Below are positions 1-6,303 of a stretch of DNA of 14,728 bases, piece by piece. Numbering within the stretch: position 1 is the stretch's first letter; every line of letters starts with the position of its first letter. Source of the stretch: DATFLS01 sp964413425 (GTDB lineage Bacteria; Fidelibacterota; JAANXI01); assembly GCA_964413425.1 (NCBI GenBank), contig CAYPST010000104.1:1-14728 (forward strand). The letters are read 5' to 3'. The position numbers were made by a program, and so were the translations under genes. The notes beneath the pieces were generated by a model. It saw nothing but the letters and a program-made list of their open reading frames with translations, searched no databases and was not told where the DNA came from.

Positions 1-2
1 AT

Positions 3-152
3 ATTTTCTTTGAGCAAAAGGGGCTGCTCCGGTGGAAAATCAGTTCCGGGTGGCTCCTGGAAATCGGCTGCAAACTGACCTGCGGACAGTATCCGTATGG
101 CGAGCAGTGGCATCTCCTTCCGCTGTTCGATATGCAATGGCTGTGGCGTTGA
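3..152 (+). CDS. Possible 3' end of an unrecognised gene, truncated by window edge
   Basis: Frame 3 is open from the first base and ends at TGA 150-152, giving about 49 residues rich in Trp, Leu and Gly (including GEQWHLLPLFDMQWLWR at the C-terminus). The codons look protein-like, but I do not recognise a family and the start lies outside the window. A competing GTG-started frame (32-232) and a minus-strand frame open to the edge overlap it, so the assignment is weak. If real, it runs in the same direction as guaB and ends about 445 bases before it. Confidence 0.3.
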   Translation: MFFEQKGLLRWKISSGWLLEIGCKLTCGQYPYGEQWHLLPLFDMQWLWR

Positions 153-597
153 GCAACGAATTTGTGAACCGGCGATCTTCTTGTAGCAGGAGAATATACT
201 CCCTTTACATTAATCTGTCACGATTTTCATAGACGAGAGTTTGTTTTACTGCCGAGTATTTCGATTCACTGGATTCCGGAAGCAAAGGATTTCGAGTCCA
301 TCAAGAATTGCCGTTTCGGAAAACGAGTTCCCACCCGGGTTTCTAACAGATGATTCATCTTCAGGTAGAAATTGTTTGCTTTCAGTAAGCTGAACATATA
401 AATTTACGAAATTTACTTGAGTGCGCTGATGAAGTTATTTTGGTGGAACAAACAACCTGATCCTCTCATTCTTCTTTATAAACACCCTGCGCGTGTGACA
501 GACTGCACTGAATAATTCTCGTACAAGTTGATTAGAAATGTTGAATGTAAATGAAATGAATACATGAATAGACTAACTGAAATGACAAGATAAGGAT
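153..597. other. Gene-free stretch upstream of guaB
   Basis: No frame on either strand holds a convincing gene; only short ORFs with no good ribosome binding site (for example ATG at 429, 28 codons) are present. It is AT-rich towards guaB. A TATAAA at 397-402 has only poorly spaced TTG boxes in front of it (TTGTTT 372, 19-bp spacer), so I do not call a promoter. No purine-riboswitch-like architecture was recognised. It presumably holds the guaB promoter and a long leader. Confidence 0.5.
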
Positions 598-2070
598 ATG
601 ATGAACACAGAAAAAATGGAAGTGGCTCTTACCTTCGATGATGTATTGCTTGTGCCTCAACGGAGTGATATTTTGCCGAAAAATGTCGATGTTTCTTCCC
701 GGTTAACGAAAAAGATCACATTGAATATTCCCCTGGTGAGTGCGGCAATGGACACCGTGACCGAAAGTGATATGGCCATTGCCGTGGCCCGTGAGGGCGG
801 CATCGGGATCCTGCATAAGAATATGAGCAAGAGGACCCAGGCGGAAGAGGTGGACCGGGTTAAACGCTCGGAGAGCGGGATGATTCTGAATCCGGTCACC
901 CTTCCACCCGATCGCAAGGTGTCGGAGGCAATGGAGCTGATGGCCAAGTATAAAATTTCCGGCATTCCGATAGTGGACGATGAGAACAAGCTGGTGGGCA
1001 TTTTAACCAACCGGGATTTGCGTTTCGAAACAGACCATGAGCAACTGATTGAAGACGTGATGACGAAGGAGAATCTGATCACCGTTCCGGTTGGAACAAC
1101 CTTGAAGGAAGCGGAGTCGATCTTACAGAAACACAAAATTGAAAAGCTGCTGGTGGTTGATGGCAATGATTCGCTGCGTGGCCTCATCACAGTCAAAGAT
1201 ATTCAGAAGCGGAATCAATATCCCAATGCGACCAAGGATGAACACGGGCGGTTGATTGTCGGCGCGGCAGTCGGAGTGGTGCCGGAATCTCTGGAACGTG
1301 CGGAATTACTGGTGGAGAGCTCGGTCGATGTTCTGGTGGTTGACACCGCACACGGACATTCCGAACGGGTCATCGGGATGGTGAAGGAACTGAAAAAGCG
1401 ATTTCCGAACACAGATGTTATCGCCGGGAATGTCGGCACCAGGCAAGGGACTCAGGCACTCATCGATGCCGGGGCGGATGCCATCAAGGTTGGCATTGGC
1501 CCGGGATCCATCTGCACCACCCGGGTCGTTTCCGGCGTGGGAGTACCACAGATTACCGCAATTACTGATTGTGCCGGTACAGCAGTAAAAGAAGGTATTC
1601 CGGTCATCGCCGACGGAGGAATACGTTATTCGGGGGATATTGCCAAGGCGCTGGCGGCGGGAGCAGATACGGTGATGATCGGATCACTCTTTGCCGGAAT
1701 GGAAGAAAGCCCGGGAGAAACGATTCTGTATGAGGGAAGATCCTATAAAACGTATCGCGGCATGGGATCGGTCGGAGCCATGAAAGAAGGCAGCAAAGAT
1801 CGATACTTCCAGGAGATGCAGGATGAATCCGCCAAACTTGTTCCCGAAGGAATCGAAGGGATGATTCCCTACCGGGGACCGGTGAGTGATACTATCTACC
1901 AGCTGGTCGGGGGCGTCCGTTCTGCTATGGGCTATTGCGGGGCAGCAACCCTGCCTGAGTTCAAAAAGGAAGCCGAATTTATTCGTGTCAGCCCGGCAGG
2001 TGTGCGGGAAAGTCACCCGCATGATGTGAAGATTACACAGGAAGCGCCGAATTACAGGGTGGACATCTGA
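598..2070 (+). CDS. guaB: Inosine-5'-monophosphate dehydrogenase
   Basis: Oxidises IMP to XMP with NAD+, the committed step of guanine nucleotide synthesis in the cytosol. The 490-residue length is normal for the bacterial enzyme. Seen: the N-terminal EVALTFDDVLLVP motif, a CBS-domain pair at about residues 95-210 (each ending in the G-I/L-x-T-x-x-D type motif), then the second half of the barrel with GIGPGSICTTR, which places the catalytic cysteine at Cys306; the mobile-flap Arg-Tyr pair is R402-Y403 in KDRYFQ, and the C-terminus ends in HDVKITQEAPNYR as in E. coli GuaB. All key residues are present. Two ATGs are adjacent (598 and 601); the AAGGA at 592-596 lies only one base from the first and four from the second, so 601 may be the real start. 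It is convergent with rpsT. Confidence 0.97.
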   Translation: MMNTEKMEVALTFDDVLLVPQRSDILPKNVDVSSRLTKKITLNIPLVSAAMDTVTESDMAIAVAREGGIGILHKNMSKRTQAEEVDRVKRSESGMILNPVTLPPDRKVSEAMELMAKYKISGIPIVDDENKLVGILTNRDLRFETDHEQLIEDVMTKENLITVPVGTTLKEAESILQKHKIEKLLVVDGNDSLRGLITVKDIQKRNQYPNATKDEHGRLIVGAAVGVVPESLERAELLVESSVDVLVVDTAHGHSERVIGMVKELKKRFPNTDVIAGNVGTRQGTQALIDAGADAIKVGIGPGSICTTRVVSGVGVPQITAITDCAGTAVKEGIPVIADGGIRYSGDIAKALAAGADTVMIGSLFAGMEESPGETILYEGRSYKTYRGMGSVGAMKEGSKDRYFQEMQDESAKLVPEGIEGMIPYRGPVSDTIYQLVGGVRSAMGYCGAATLPEFKKEAEFIRVSPAGVRESHPHDVKITQEAPNYRVDI

Positions 2071-2071
2071 C

Positions 2072-2105
2072 AGAGAAAAAAAGCGTCCGAGTATCCCGGG
2101 CGCTT
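2072..2105 (-). terminator. Intrinsic terminator between guaB and rpsT
   Basis: A 9-bp stem (AAGCGTCCG at 2081-2089 with CGGGCGCTT at 2097-2105, one G-U pair) encloses a 7-base loop. On the minus strand it is followed by a run of seven T (A-run 2076-2082 on plus, partly inside the stem), so it fits best as the terminator of rpsT, about 200 bases past its stop. It starts 11 bases after the guaB stop and could also act on guaB, but on the plus strand only GTTAT follows. Confidence 0.6.
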
Positions 2106-2131
2106 GTTATGATCACTGCGACAACTATGGA

Positions 2132-2164
2132 AGCCACGGATTAACACAGATGACCACAGATTCC
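2132..2164. repeat. Possible short interspersed repeat fragment (CCACGGATTAACACAGAT type)
   Basis: The stretch around CCACGGATTAACACAGATG followed by ACCACAGATT is internally repetitive (ACACAGAT / CCACAGAT) and resembles a short sequence I know from intergenic regions of many environmental bacterial genomes. Only one copy is present in this window, so the repeat status rests on memory, not on this sequence. Confidence 0.3.
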
Positions 2165-2301
2165 ATGAAAAAATACATAAGAAGATACGTTGTTATATAA
2201 TAAAGCGACATTCATAGAATATTATCGTATCATGAAAGGTTTAAAATACGTCCTTTATACTTTTTAGAACGGATCCATCACCGGATTATCGGGAAGGGAG
2301 A

Positions 2302-2556
2302 TTATGAAAGGTCGTTCAAATGCCTGGTGATTTTCCGCTTCTCCCGAGCGGCTTTATTCTTATGAATGATTCCTTTACTTGCCACCTTATCAATCATGGA
2401 TACGGTCTGGTTGTACACCGCGTTTGCTTCATCCTTTGAGGTGGTGTTGAGCATTTTTTTCACCATACTGCGCATCTGGCTTTTATAATGCTTACTATGG
2501 GTTCGGCGTTTCTCTGCCTGGCGTACTCGCTTTTTTACCGAGCGTGTTATTGGCAT
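2302..2556 (-). CDS. rpsT: 30S ribosomal protein S20
   Basis: Primary 16S rRNA-binding protein of the small subunit, a three-helix bundle. The 84-residue length is usual. Seen: the highly basic N-terminus MPITRSVKKRVRQAEKRR followed by a His/Lys/Arg-rich helix, and the C-terminal K-GIIHKNKAAREKRKI motif with which S20 binds rRNA. The minus-strand sequence upstream of the ATG has a good ribosome binding site (CCAGGGAGAATT then ATG). It stands alone on the minus strand, convergent with guaB and divergent from the DUF2953 gene, with its own promoter and a terminator candidate (see those entries). In E. coli S20 represses its own translation; nothing here shows whether that holds. Confidence 0.97.
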   Translation of the reverse strand: MPITRSVKKRVRQAEKRRTHSKHYKSQMRSMVKKMLNTTSKDEANAVYNQTVSMIDKVASKGIIHKNKAAREKRKITRHLNDLS

Positions 2557-2598
2557 AATTCTCCCTGGTTTCCTCGTTTTTCATCAGAAAATCAGAAT

Positions 2599-2627
2599 AA
2601 TTTAACCGGCAGAGCAGTTGATGTCAA
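2599..2627 (-). promoter_or_regulatory. Sigma-70-type promoter of rpsT
   Basis: On the minus strand, TTGACA (plus positions 2627 down to 2622) is a perfect -35 box; after exactly 17 bases comes TAAATT (2604 down to 2599), four of six matches to the -10 consensus. It points towards rpsT, whose start codon lies about 40 bases further. The -35 box lies inside an inverted repeat (2613-2632). Confidence 0.65.
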
Positions 2628-2632
2628 CTGCT
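2613..2632. promoter_or_regulatory. Palindrome overlapping the rpsT -35 box (possible operator)
   Basis: AGCAGTTGA (2613-2621) and TCAACTGCT (2624-2632) are perfect 9-base inverted arms with a 2-base spacer, in the short divergent space between rpsT and the DUF2953 gene. Its position over the -35 box suggests a repressor or other dimeric regulator site. A hairpin at the 5' end of either transcript is the alternative. Confidence 0.4.
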
Positions 2633-2654
2633 GTTTACACTCCGGAGAAGTCCT

Positions 2655-3332
2655 GTGAGTACTGGCGCGATCATATTCGTCACTCTATGCGGCATTGGTT
2701 TGATACTCTGTGTCCTCCCCGTGAAATATGTCTTTCGGTGGCAGCGGGAATCACACGGTGCGGAACAGGACATTTCCTTTCGGGTGCGATTCCTCTGGGG
2801 CGTGCTCTCCCTGCATATGCGCACATCCGGGGGAGAATCTGAATTCGCTTATTCCCTCCTCTGCATCACCCGGCACATCGAACCTGGTGTAGCCAAAAAG
2901 AGGAAGCCGGAAAAGGAGCATGAGAAACAACCAGGAAAACCATTTCCGGGAATTCGTACTCTTCGAACGGTCTACCCGAAAATGCGGCGTATTTTCAAAC
3001 TCCTGGCATTTCAGGATATGCGGAAACTTGCCGGACTCGTGCTCCATCATCTCTGGAGCTGGTTAAAACCGGACGATCTACGGACCGACCTCATGATCGG
3101 GACGGGCAATCCGATGTATACCGGACTGATTTTTGGTGTATTGCGGGGGAGTAGTTTCAATAAGAAACTTCGGGGATCAATTGAACCGAATTTTGTGGAC
3201 GCCATGGTTGAAGGTAATTTGAAGGTCGCAGGGACAGCGCGAATGGGCGGGGGACTCTGGCGTGGATGCCATGTGCTTGTCTATGCGTTTTTTCTTGTAA
3301 TTTCGAAAAAAATCGACAAATTACTTGCATAA
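2655..3332 (+). CDS. DUF2953 (YtfI-like) membrane-anchored protein
   Basis: Function unknown. Seen: one N-terminal hydrophobic segment (about residues 5-24), a basic linker at 80-97 rich in Lys and Glu, and a C-terminal region with DLMIGTGNPMYTGLIFGVLRG (about 143-164), the signature I associate with DUF2953, followed by a second hydrophobic stretch near 205-217. The GTG start at 2655 follows CCGGAGAAG, a fair ribosome binding site, and an in-frame stop lies at 2619, so no longer start exists apart from CTG codons. In Bacillus subtilis the DUF2953 gene ytfI neighbours ytfJ (gerW); here the next gene is indeed a GerW-family gene, which strongly supports the family call. Between them sits repeat copy A. 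It is divergent from rpsT. Confidence 0.8.
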   Translation: MSTGAIIFVTLCGIGLILCVLPVKYVFRWQRESHGAEQDISFRVRFLWGVLSLHMRTSGGESEFAYSLLCITRHIEPGVAKKRKPEKEHEKQPGKPFPGIRTLRTVYPKMRRIFKLLAFQDMRKLAGLVLHHLWSWLKPDDLRTDLMIGTGNPMYTGLIFGVLRGSSFNKKLRGSIEPNFVDAMVEGNLKVAGTARMGGGLWRGCHVLVYAFFLVISKKIDKLLA

Positions 3333-3340
3333 TGATCATA

Positions 3341-3600
3341 ACCTGAATGGTTCATAAAAAAATAGCACGCAAATGGACACAGAAACAACTGAGAGGAATA
3401 GATCCTCCCTCCCTTCCCTGCACCAGGGTACATAGGGTACATAAGTACATAGGATGTAGGCGGTGAGAGAAGTGTTCGTGCACCGGCTGATCATCAATCG
3501 CTTCCCGCCCTTATGTACCATATTTCCGTATGTACCCGGCGGGGTGGTGAATGGTATGTGGGAACCCTCTTCGTTGTTGAGGTGCTGTTCTTTTCGGGTG
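3341..3600 (-). repeat. Interspersed repeat, copy A (about 260 bp)
   Basis: Read on the minus strand, this matches copy B (9831-10078) almost along its whole length, with small indels. A block of 36 bases (3455-3490) is identical in both. The element begins 9 bases after the DUF2953 stop and fills most of the 330-base gap before the GerW gene. It holds GTACATA motifs in both orientations that can pair: GGTACATAAG 3436-3445 with CTTATGTACC 3510-3519, and GGGTACATA 3426-3434 with TATGTACCC 3529-3537. Indels between copies break every reading frame, so it is not coding. Confidence 0.88.
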
Positions 3601-3662
3601 TATGAATAATTCGGAAATAGATACTCAAACAGAGAGTTTGACAAAGTCCAGGGAGGTCTTCA

Positions 3663-4061
3663 ATGCTAGAAGAGTTACTTCAATCAATACTACCGGAATT
3701 ACGCCAGATGGCGAAAGCGCAGACGGTTATTGGCGATCCGATTCAGGCAGGCGAATCAACGGTCATTCCAGTGTCGAAGGTATCCGTTGGCTTCGTCGCC
3801 GGTGGTGGGAAAGACGCCAAAGATGGAGGAAGCGGCAGCGGAAGTGGTGGTGGTGCCTCCATAGAGCCGATTGCCTTTATTGTGATTACGAATGGGAAGG
3901 TCCAGCTGGTCCCCGTGACTTCCAAGGATACCACCGTCGGGAAAGTAATTGACCTGGTGCCTGATATCTTAGACCGCGTGGGATTGAAGGAGAAGAAGCA
4001 GGAATCACAAGCAGATGAGCCGAATACTGACGAAGATGGAGAGGATTCGGAGACAGAGTGA
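3663..4061 (+). CDS. ytfJ: GerW/YtfJ family protein
   Basis: In Bacillus, GerW (YtfJ) is a spore protein needed for germination through some nutrient receptors; homologues in bacteria not known to sporulate have no settled function. Seen in 132 residues: an N-terminal helix LLQSILPEL, VIGDPIQAGESTVIPVSKVSVGF (about 22-44) containing the family's G-D-P-I and I-P-V-S-K-V-S motifs, a Gly/Ser-rich loop (47-64), then EPIAFIVITNGKVQLVPV (68-85), and a very acidic, probably disordered tail (113-132). No signal peptide or membrane segment. The start is fixed by GGGAGGT about eight bases upstream of ATG. Its partner DUF2953 gene lies directly upstream beyond repeat copy A. Confidence 0.9.
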   Translation: MLEELLQSILPELRQMAKAQTVIGDPIQAGESTVIPVSKVSVGFVAGGGKDAKDGGSGSGSGGGASIEPIAFIVITNGKVQLVPVTSKDTTVGKVIDLVPDILDRVGLKEKKQESQADEPNTDEDGEDSETE

Positions 4062-4143
4062 AACAGGAGATAAAACTCTTGAATTTTAAAGGATACAGGT
4101 CTAAACTTAAAAAACCTAATGGATTAAACTCACTGAGGTCATT

Positions 4144-4821
4144 ATGAAGTACTCGATTCTGGAGACCGTCCCGATTTTCGCCGATCTGGATCAAGAGACA
4201 CTGGACAGGATTTCCGATATTATGCAGAAGCGTTCCTATCCGAAGAATAAGATGGTGTTAATGGAGGAGGATGAGGGAGATACGCTTTTTATTATTGAAT
4301 CCGGAAGTGTCAAAATAACCAGAATCAGTGAAGACGGACGTGAGGTGATCCTCTCCATCCTTGGTGAAGGAGAGTTCTTCGGGGAAATGGCCATTTTCGA
4401 CGGTGAAGCGCGTTCCGCAAATGTGGTCACGCTGGAGGATTCCCAGGTATTTATCCTGAAGCGCGCCGATTTTCTGGATTTACTGGAGCGCTATCCCAAG
4501 ATTTCTGTTTGTTTACTGCAGGAGCTGGCCGGTCGCATTCGGAAATCCGATGAGTTAATTGAAAGTCTCAGTCTGGGTGATGCCGAAAACCGGATTGCTC
4601 TCATGTTGCTCAGGCTGGCGGAAGAACGGGGAATCTATAAAAAAGGGGCGGTGGTGATTGATAATTTACCCTATCAGCAAGATATCGCGAATATGGCCGG
4701 CACCAGCAGGGAGACGGTGTCTCGAACGCTCAAAGTCCTGGAAGACAAGGGTGCAATCACCAAGAAGGGCCACACGCTTACCATTACGGATTATGAGGAT
4801 TTCAAGACAAAATTCAGTTAA
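4144..4821 (+). CDS. Crp/Fnr family transcriptional regulator
   Basis: DNA-binding regulator that responds to a small ligand through a cyclic-nucleotide-binding-type domain. Seen in 225 residues: effector domain at about 8-120 with GEFFGEMAIFDGEARSANV, where E-M and R-S occupy the places of the CRP phosphate-binding cassette; a long dimerisation helix (about 118-145); and a C-terminal winged helix with QQDIANMAGTSRETVSRTLKVLE, the HTH with SRETVSR as recognition helix. The N-terminal cysteine cluster of FNR is absent, so an oxygen-sensing Fe-S type is unlikely. GAGGT five bases before ATG supports the start. Ligand and targets cannot be told from the sequence; cAMP is possible given the intact cassette, but c-di-GMP or other ligands are not excluded. 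Confidence 0.95.
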   Translation: MKYSILETVPIFADLDQETLDRISDIMQKRSYPKNKMVLMEEDEGDTLFIIESGSVKITRISEDGREVILSILGEGEFFGEMAIFDGEARSANVVTLEDSQVFILKRADFLDLLERYPKISVCLLQELAGRIRKSDELIESLSLGDAENRIALMLLRLAEERGIYKKGAVVIDNLPYQQDIANMAGTSRETVSRTLKVLEDKGAITKKGHTLTITDYEDFKTKFS

Positions 4822-4950
4822 TTCTTCCGGCGCGTGCAATCTTTTTGATCATCGCGAAACTTTTTAAAGGATATGTACGGCAACTTTGTTACCTTTTCAG
4901 GTGTTATGGGAGGAACTGTGAAACCAGGAAATGAGTAGAGTTTTGACACA

Positions 4951-5625
4951 ATGAATCCGGAACACTCGAACTATATTGAGCCAGGGCCACAAGGGCTTTC
5001 ACCACTGCAGCAGGCGCTGCGAGAGATCAAAAAACTTCCGCGACAGCTGGTTCATGATTTCAAAGCCATTGCACGTAATGATCCTGCCGCAAAAAATCCT
5101 GTGGAAACTTTGGTGGCGCATACTCCATATCATGCTATCGTCGCGTATCGGTTTTACCATATTTTACATATAGTAAAATTGCCCGTTTTACCACGTTTCC
5201 TTTCAGTCATTACGCGCTTCTGGAGTGGTGTGGAAATTCATCCGGGTGCGAAAATCGGGTGTTGCTTCTTTATTGATCACGGGACCGGTGTAGTTATCGG
5301 AGAGACCGCGGAAATTGGTCATAACTGCGTGATTTTTCATAACGTCACACTGGGCGGGACCGGCCATTATCGCGGGAAACGACATCCGACAGTGGGGAAT
5401 AACGTGTTAATCGGAACGGCTGCCACATTGTTAGGGCCCATCACAGTGGGAGATAACGTCAAAATCGGAGCGGAAACCGTGGTGATTAATCGGGACATCC
5501 CTCCGAATTGTACCGTGGTAGGAGCCCCGGGTAGGATAGTCAAGCGGGATGGCAAACACGTGCACGAAGAGCTGCCTGAAGCAGAATATCACCGGCAGAG
5601 AAAAATCCGGTCCTCGGCCGCCTAG
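4951..5625 (+). CDS. cysE: Serine O-acetyltransferase (CysE/EpsC type)
   Basis: Transfers acetyl from acetyl-CoA to L-serine, giving O-acetylserine for cysteine synthesis in the cytosol. Seen in 224 residues: N-terminal helices with RNDPAAKNPVETL (42-54) and a helical segment HAIVAYRFYHIL, then a left-handed beta-helix from about 93: VEIHPGAKIG, FIDHGTGVVIGETAEIG with the catalytic-type His110, KRHPTVG with His145, and the closing GPITVGDNVKIGAETVV and VVGAPGRIV. This is the short EpsC-like form without the long E. coli N-terminal domain. The C-terminal 25 residues are basic and not conserved; the terminal Ile that binds CysK in enterics is missing. An in-frame TAG at 4936 fixes ATG 4951 as the first start, although its ribosome binding site is weak; a good GGGAGGA lies further upstream at about 4910 in front of a six-codon GTG frame. 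Confidence 0.93.
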   Translation: MNPEHSNYIEPGPQGLSPLQQALREIKKLPRQLVHDFKAIARNDPAAKNPVETLVAHTPYHAIVAYRFYHILHIVKLPVLPRFLSVITRFWSGVEIHPGAKIGCCFFIDHGTGVVIGETAEIGHNCVIFHNVTLGGTGHYRGKRHPTVGNNVLIGTAATLLGPITVGDNVKIGAETVVINRDIPPNCTVVGAPGRIVKRDGKHVHEELPEAEYHRQRKIRSSAA

Positions 5626-5844
5626 TTCGGTTCAACAGATCTCTTCCTGGCTACATCATCATAAAGCCATAACCACGTTCACCTTTCAGCAGAGCCAGGC
5701 ACAGTTTAGCGGCCCCGCCATCCGGAATCTCATGGAACAGCCGATGATTTACAAACTAGCATTATCACCAGCAACTCAAACCGGGGAAAGGCGGCAGCCG
5801 GTCTTTATGGAGCCATTCCTCCTTCCAGCCATACAGAGCACTTG
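5626..5844. other. Gap between cysE and the DUF123 gene
   Basis: No supported gene. A frame that starts inside cysE continues through this gap and stops with TGA at 5843-5845, overlapping the DUF123 ATG by one base, but it matches nothing I know and has no ribosome binding site of its own. No terminator hairpin with a T-run was found. Confidence 0.4.
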
Positions 5845-6270
5845 ATGGGTGTGCAACCTGGTCCCGGCGGATATATTATCAGGCTGCGTGCCCGGAAAAA
5901 CCTCATGGTGCGAATCGGAGCGTTGGGAATGTGCGCAATGCTCTCCGGTATTTATTACTATGGCGGCTCGGCCCGGTGGGGAATCGGCCCTCGCATTCAG
6001 CGGCATGCGGAACGAACGAAAAGGCAACATTGGCATATTGATTATCTCACCACTCATCCGGATATCCAGGTGCTGCAAGCCTGGTGTTATCCTGAACAAT
6101 TTGATACCGAACATACACTGCAACAGCTGCCGCAGGTCGGCCTGGATAATATTCTTCCGGGATTTGGTACCGGCGACTGCACTCACGGATGTCAAAGTCA
6201 TCTCTGGTATGAAACGGATAAATTATTCCCGGAAGATATCTCTGCTGATTATTATATTGTATCATTTTGA
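5845..6270 (+). CDS. DUF123 (GIY-YIG-like, standalone) protein
   Basis: DUF123 domains occur alone or fused to endonuclease III and are distant relatives of GIY-YIG nucleases; their activity is not established. Seen in 141 residues: GGYIIRLRARKN (about 8-19), IGALGMCAMLSGIYYYGGSA (24-43) with the Y-x-G-S motif, R50 and H53 in PRIQRH, HWHIDYLTTH (62-71), and the C-terminal PGFGTGDC (105-112) plus CQSHLWY (116-122), whose Cys/His set is typical of the family. The ATG at 5845 is preceded in frame by TTG at 5842 and the frame stays open to 5710 without another good start, so 5845 or 5842 is likely. No endonuclease III domain adjoins it. The acyl-CoA carboxylase gene starts 33 bases after its stop, so the two may be co-transcribed. 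Confidence 0.85.
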   Translation: MGVQPGPGGYIIRLRARKNLMVRIGALGMCAMLSGIYYYGGSARWGIGPRIQRHAERTKRQHWHIDYLTTHPDIQVLQAWCYPEQFDTEHTLQQLPQVGLDNILPGFGTGDCTHGCQSHLWYETDKLFPEDISADYYIVSF

Positions 6271-6303
6271 GAATCGGAACTCCTACGGCGTTGAGGTAAC
6301 GAT

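Noticed and set aside
657..1196. Long minus-strand ORF of 179 codons inside guaB
   Set aside because: Antisense shadow of a well-conserved IMP dehydrogenase.
3336..3644. Minus-strand ORF of 102 codons over repeat A
   Set aside because: Copy B, aligned to it, has indels that change the frame, so the repeat is not protein coding.
4943..4977. TTGACA plus TATATT promoter at the cysE start
   Set aside because: The spacer is 23 bases and the -10 would lie inside the coding sequence.
5549..5845. 98-codon ORF continuing from inside cysE to the DUF123 start
   Set aside because: No recognised family and no ribosome binding site for the part outside cysE; kept only as a low-interest note because of the TGATG overlap.
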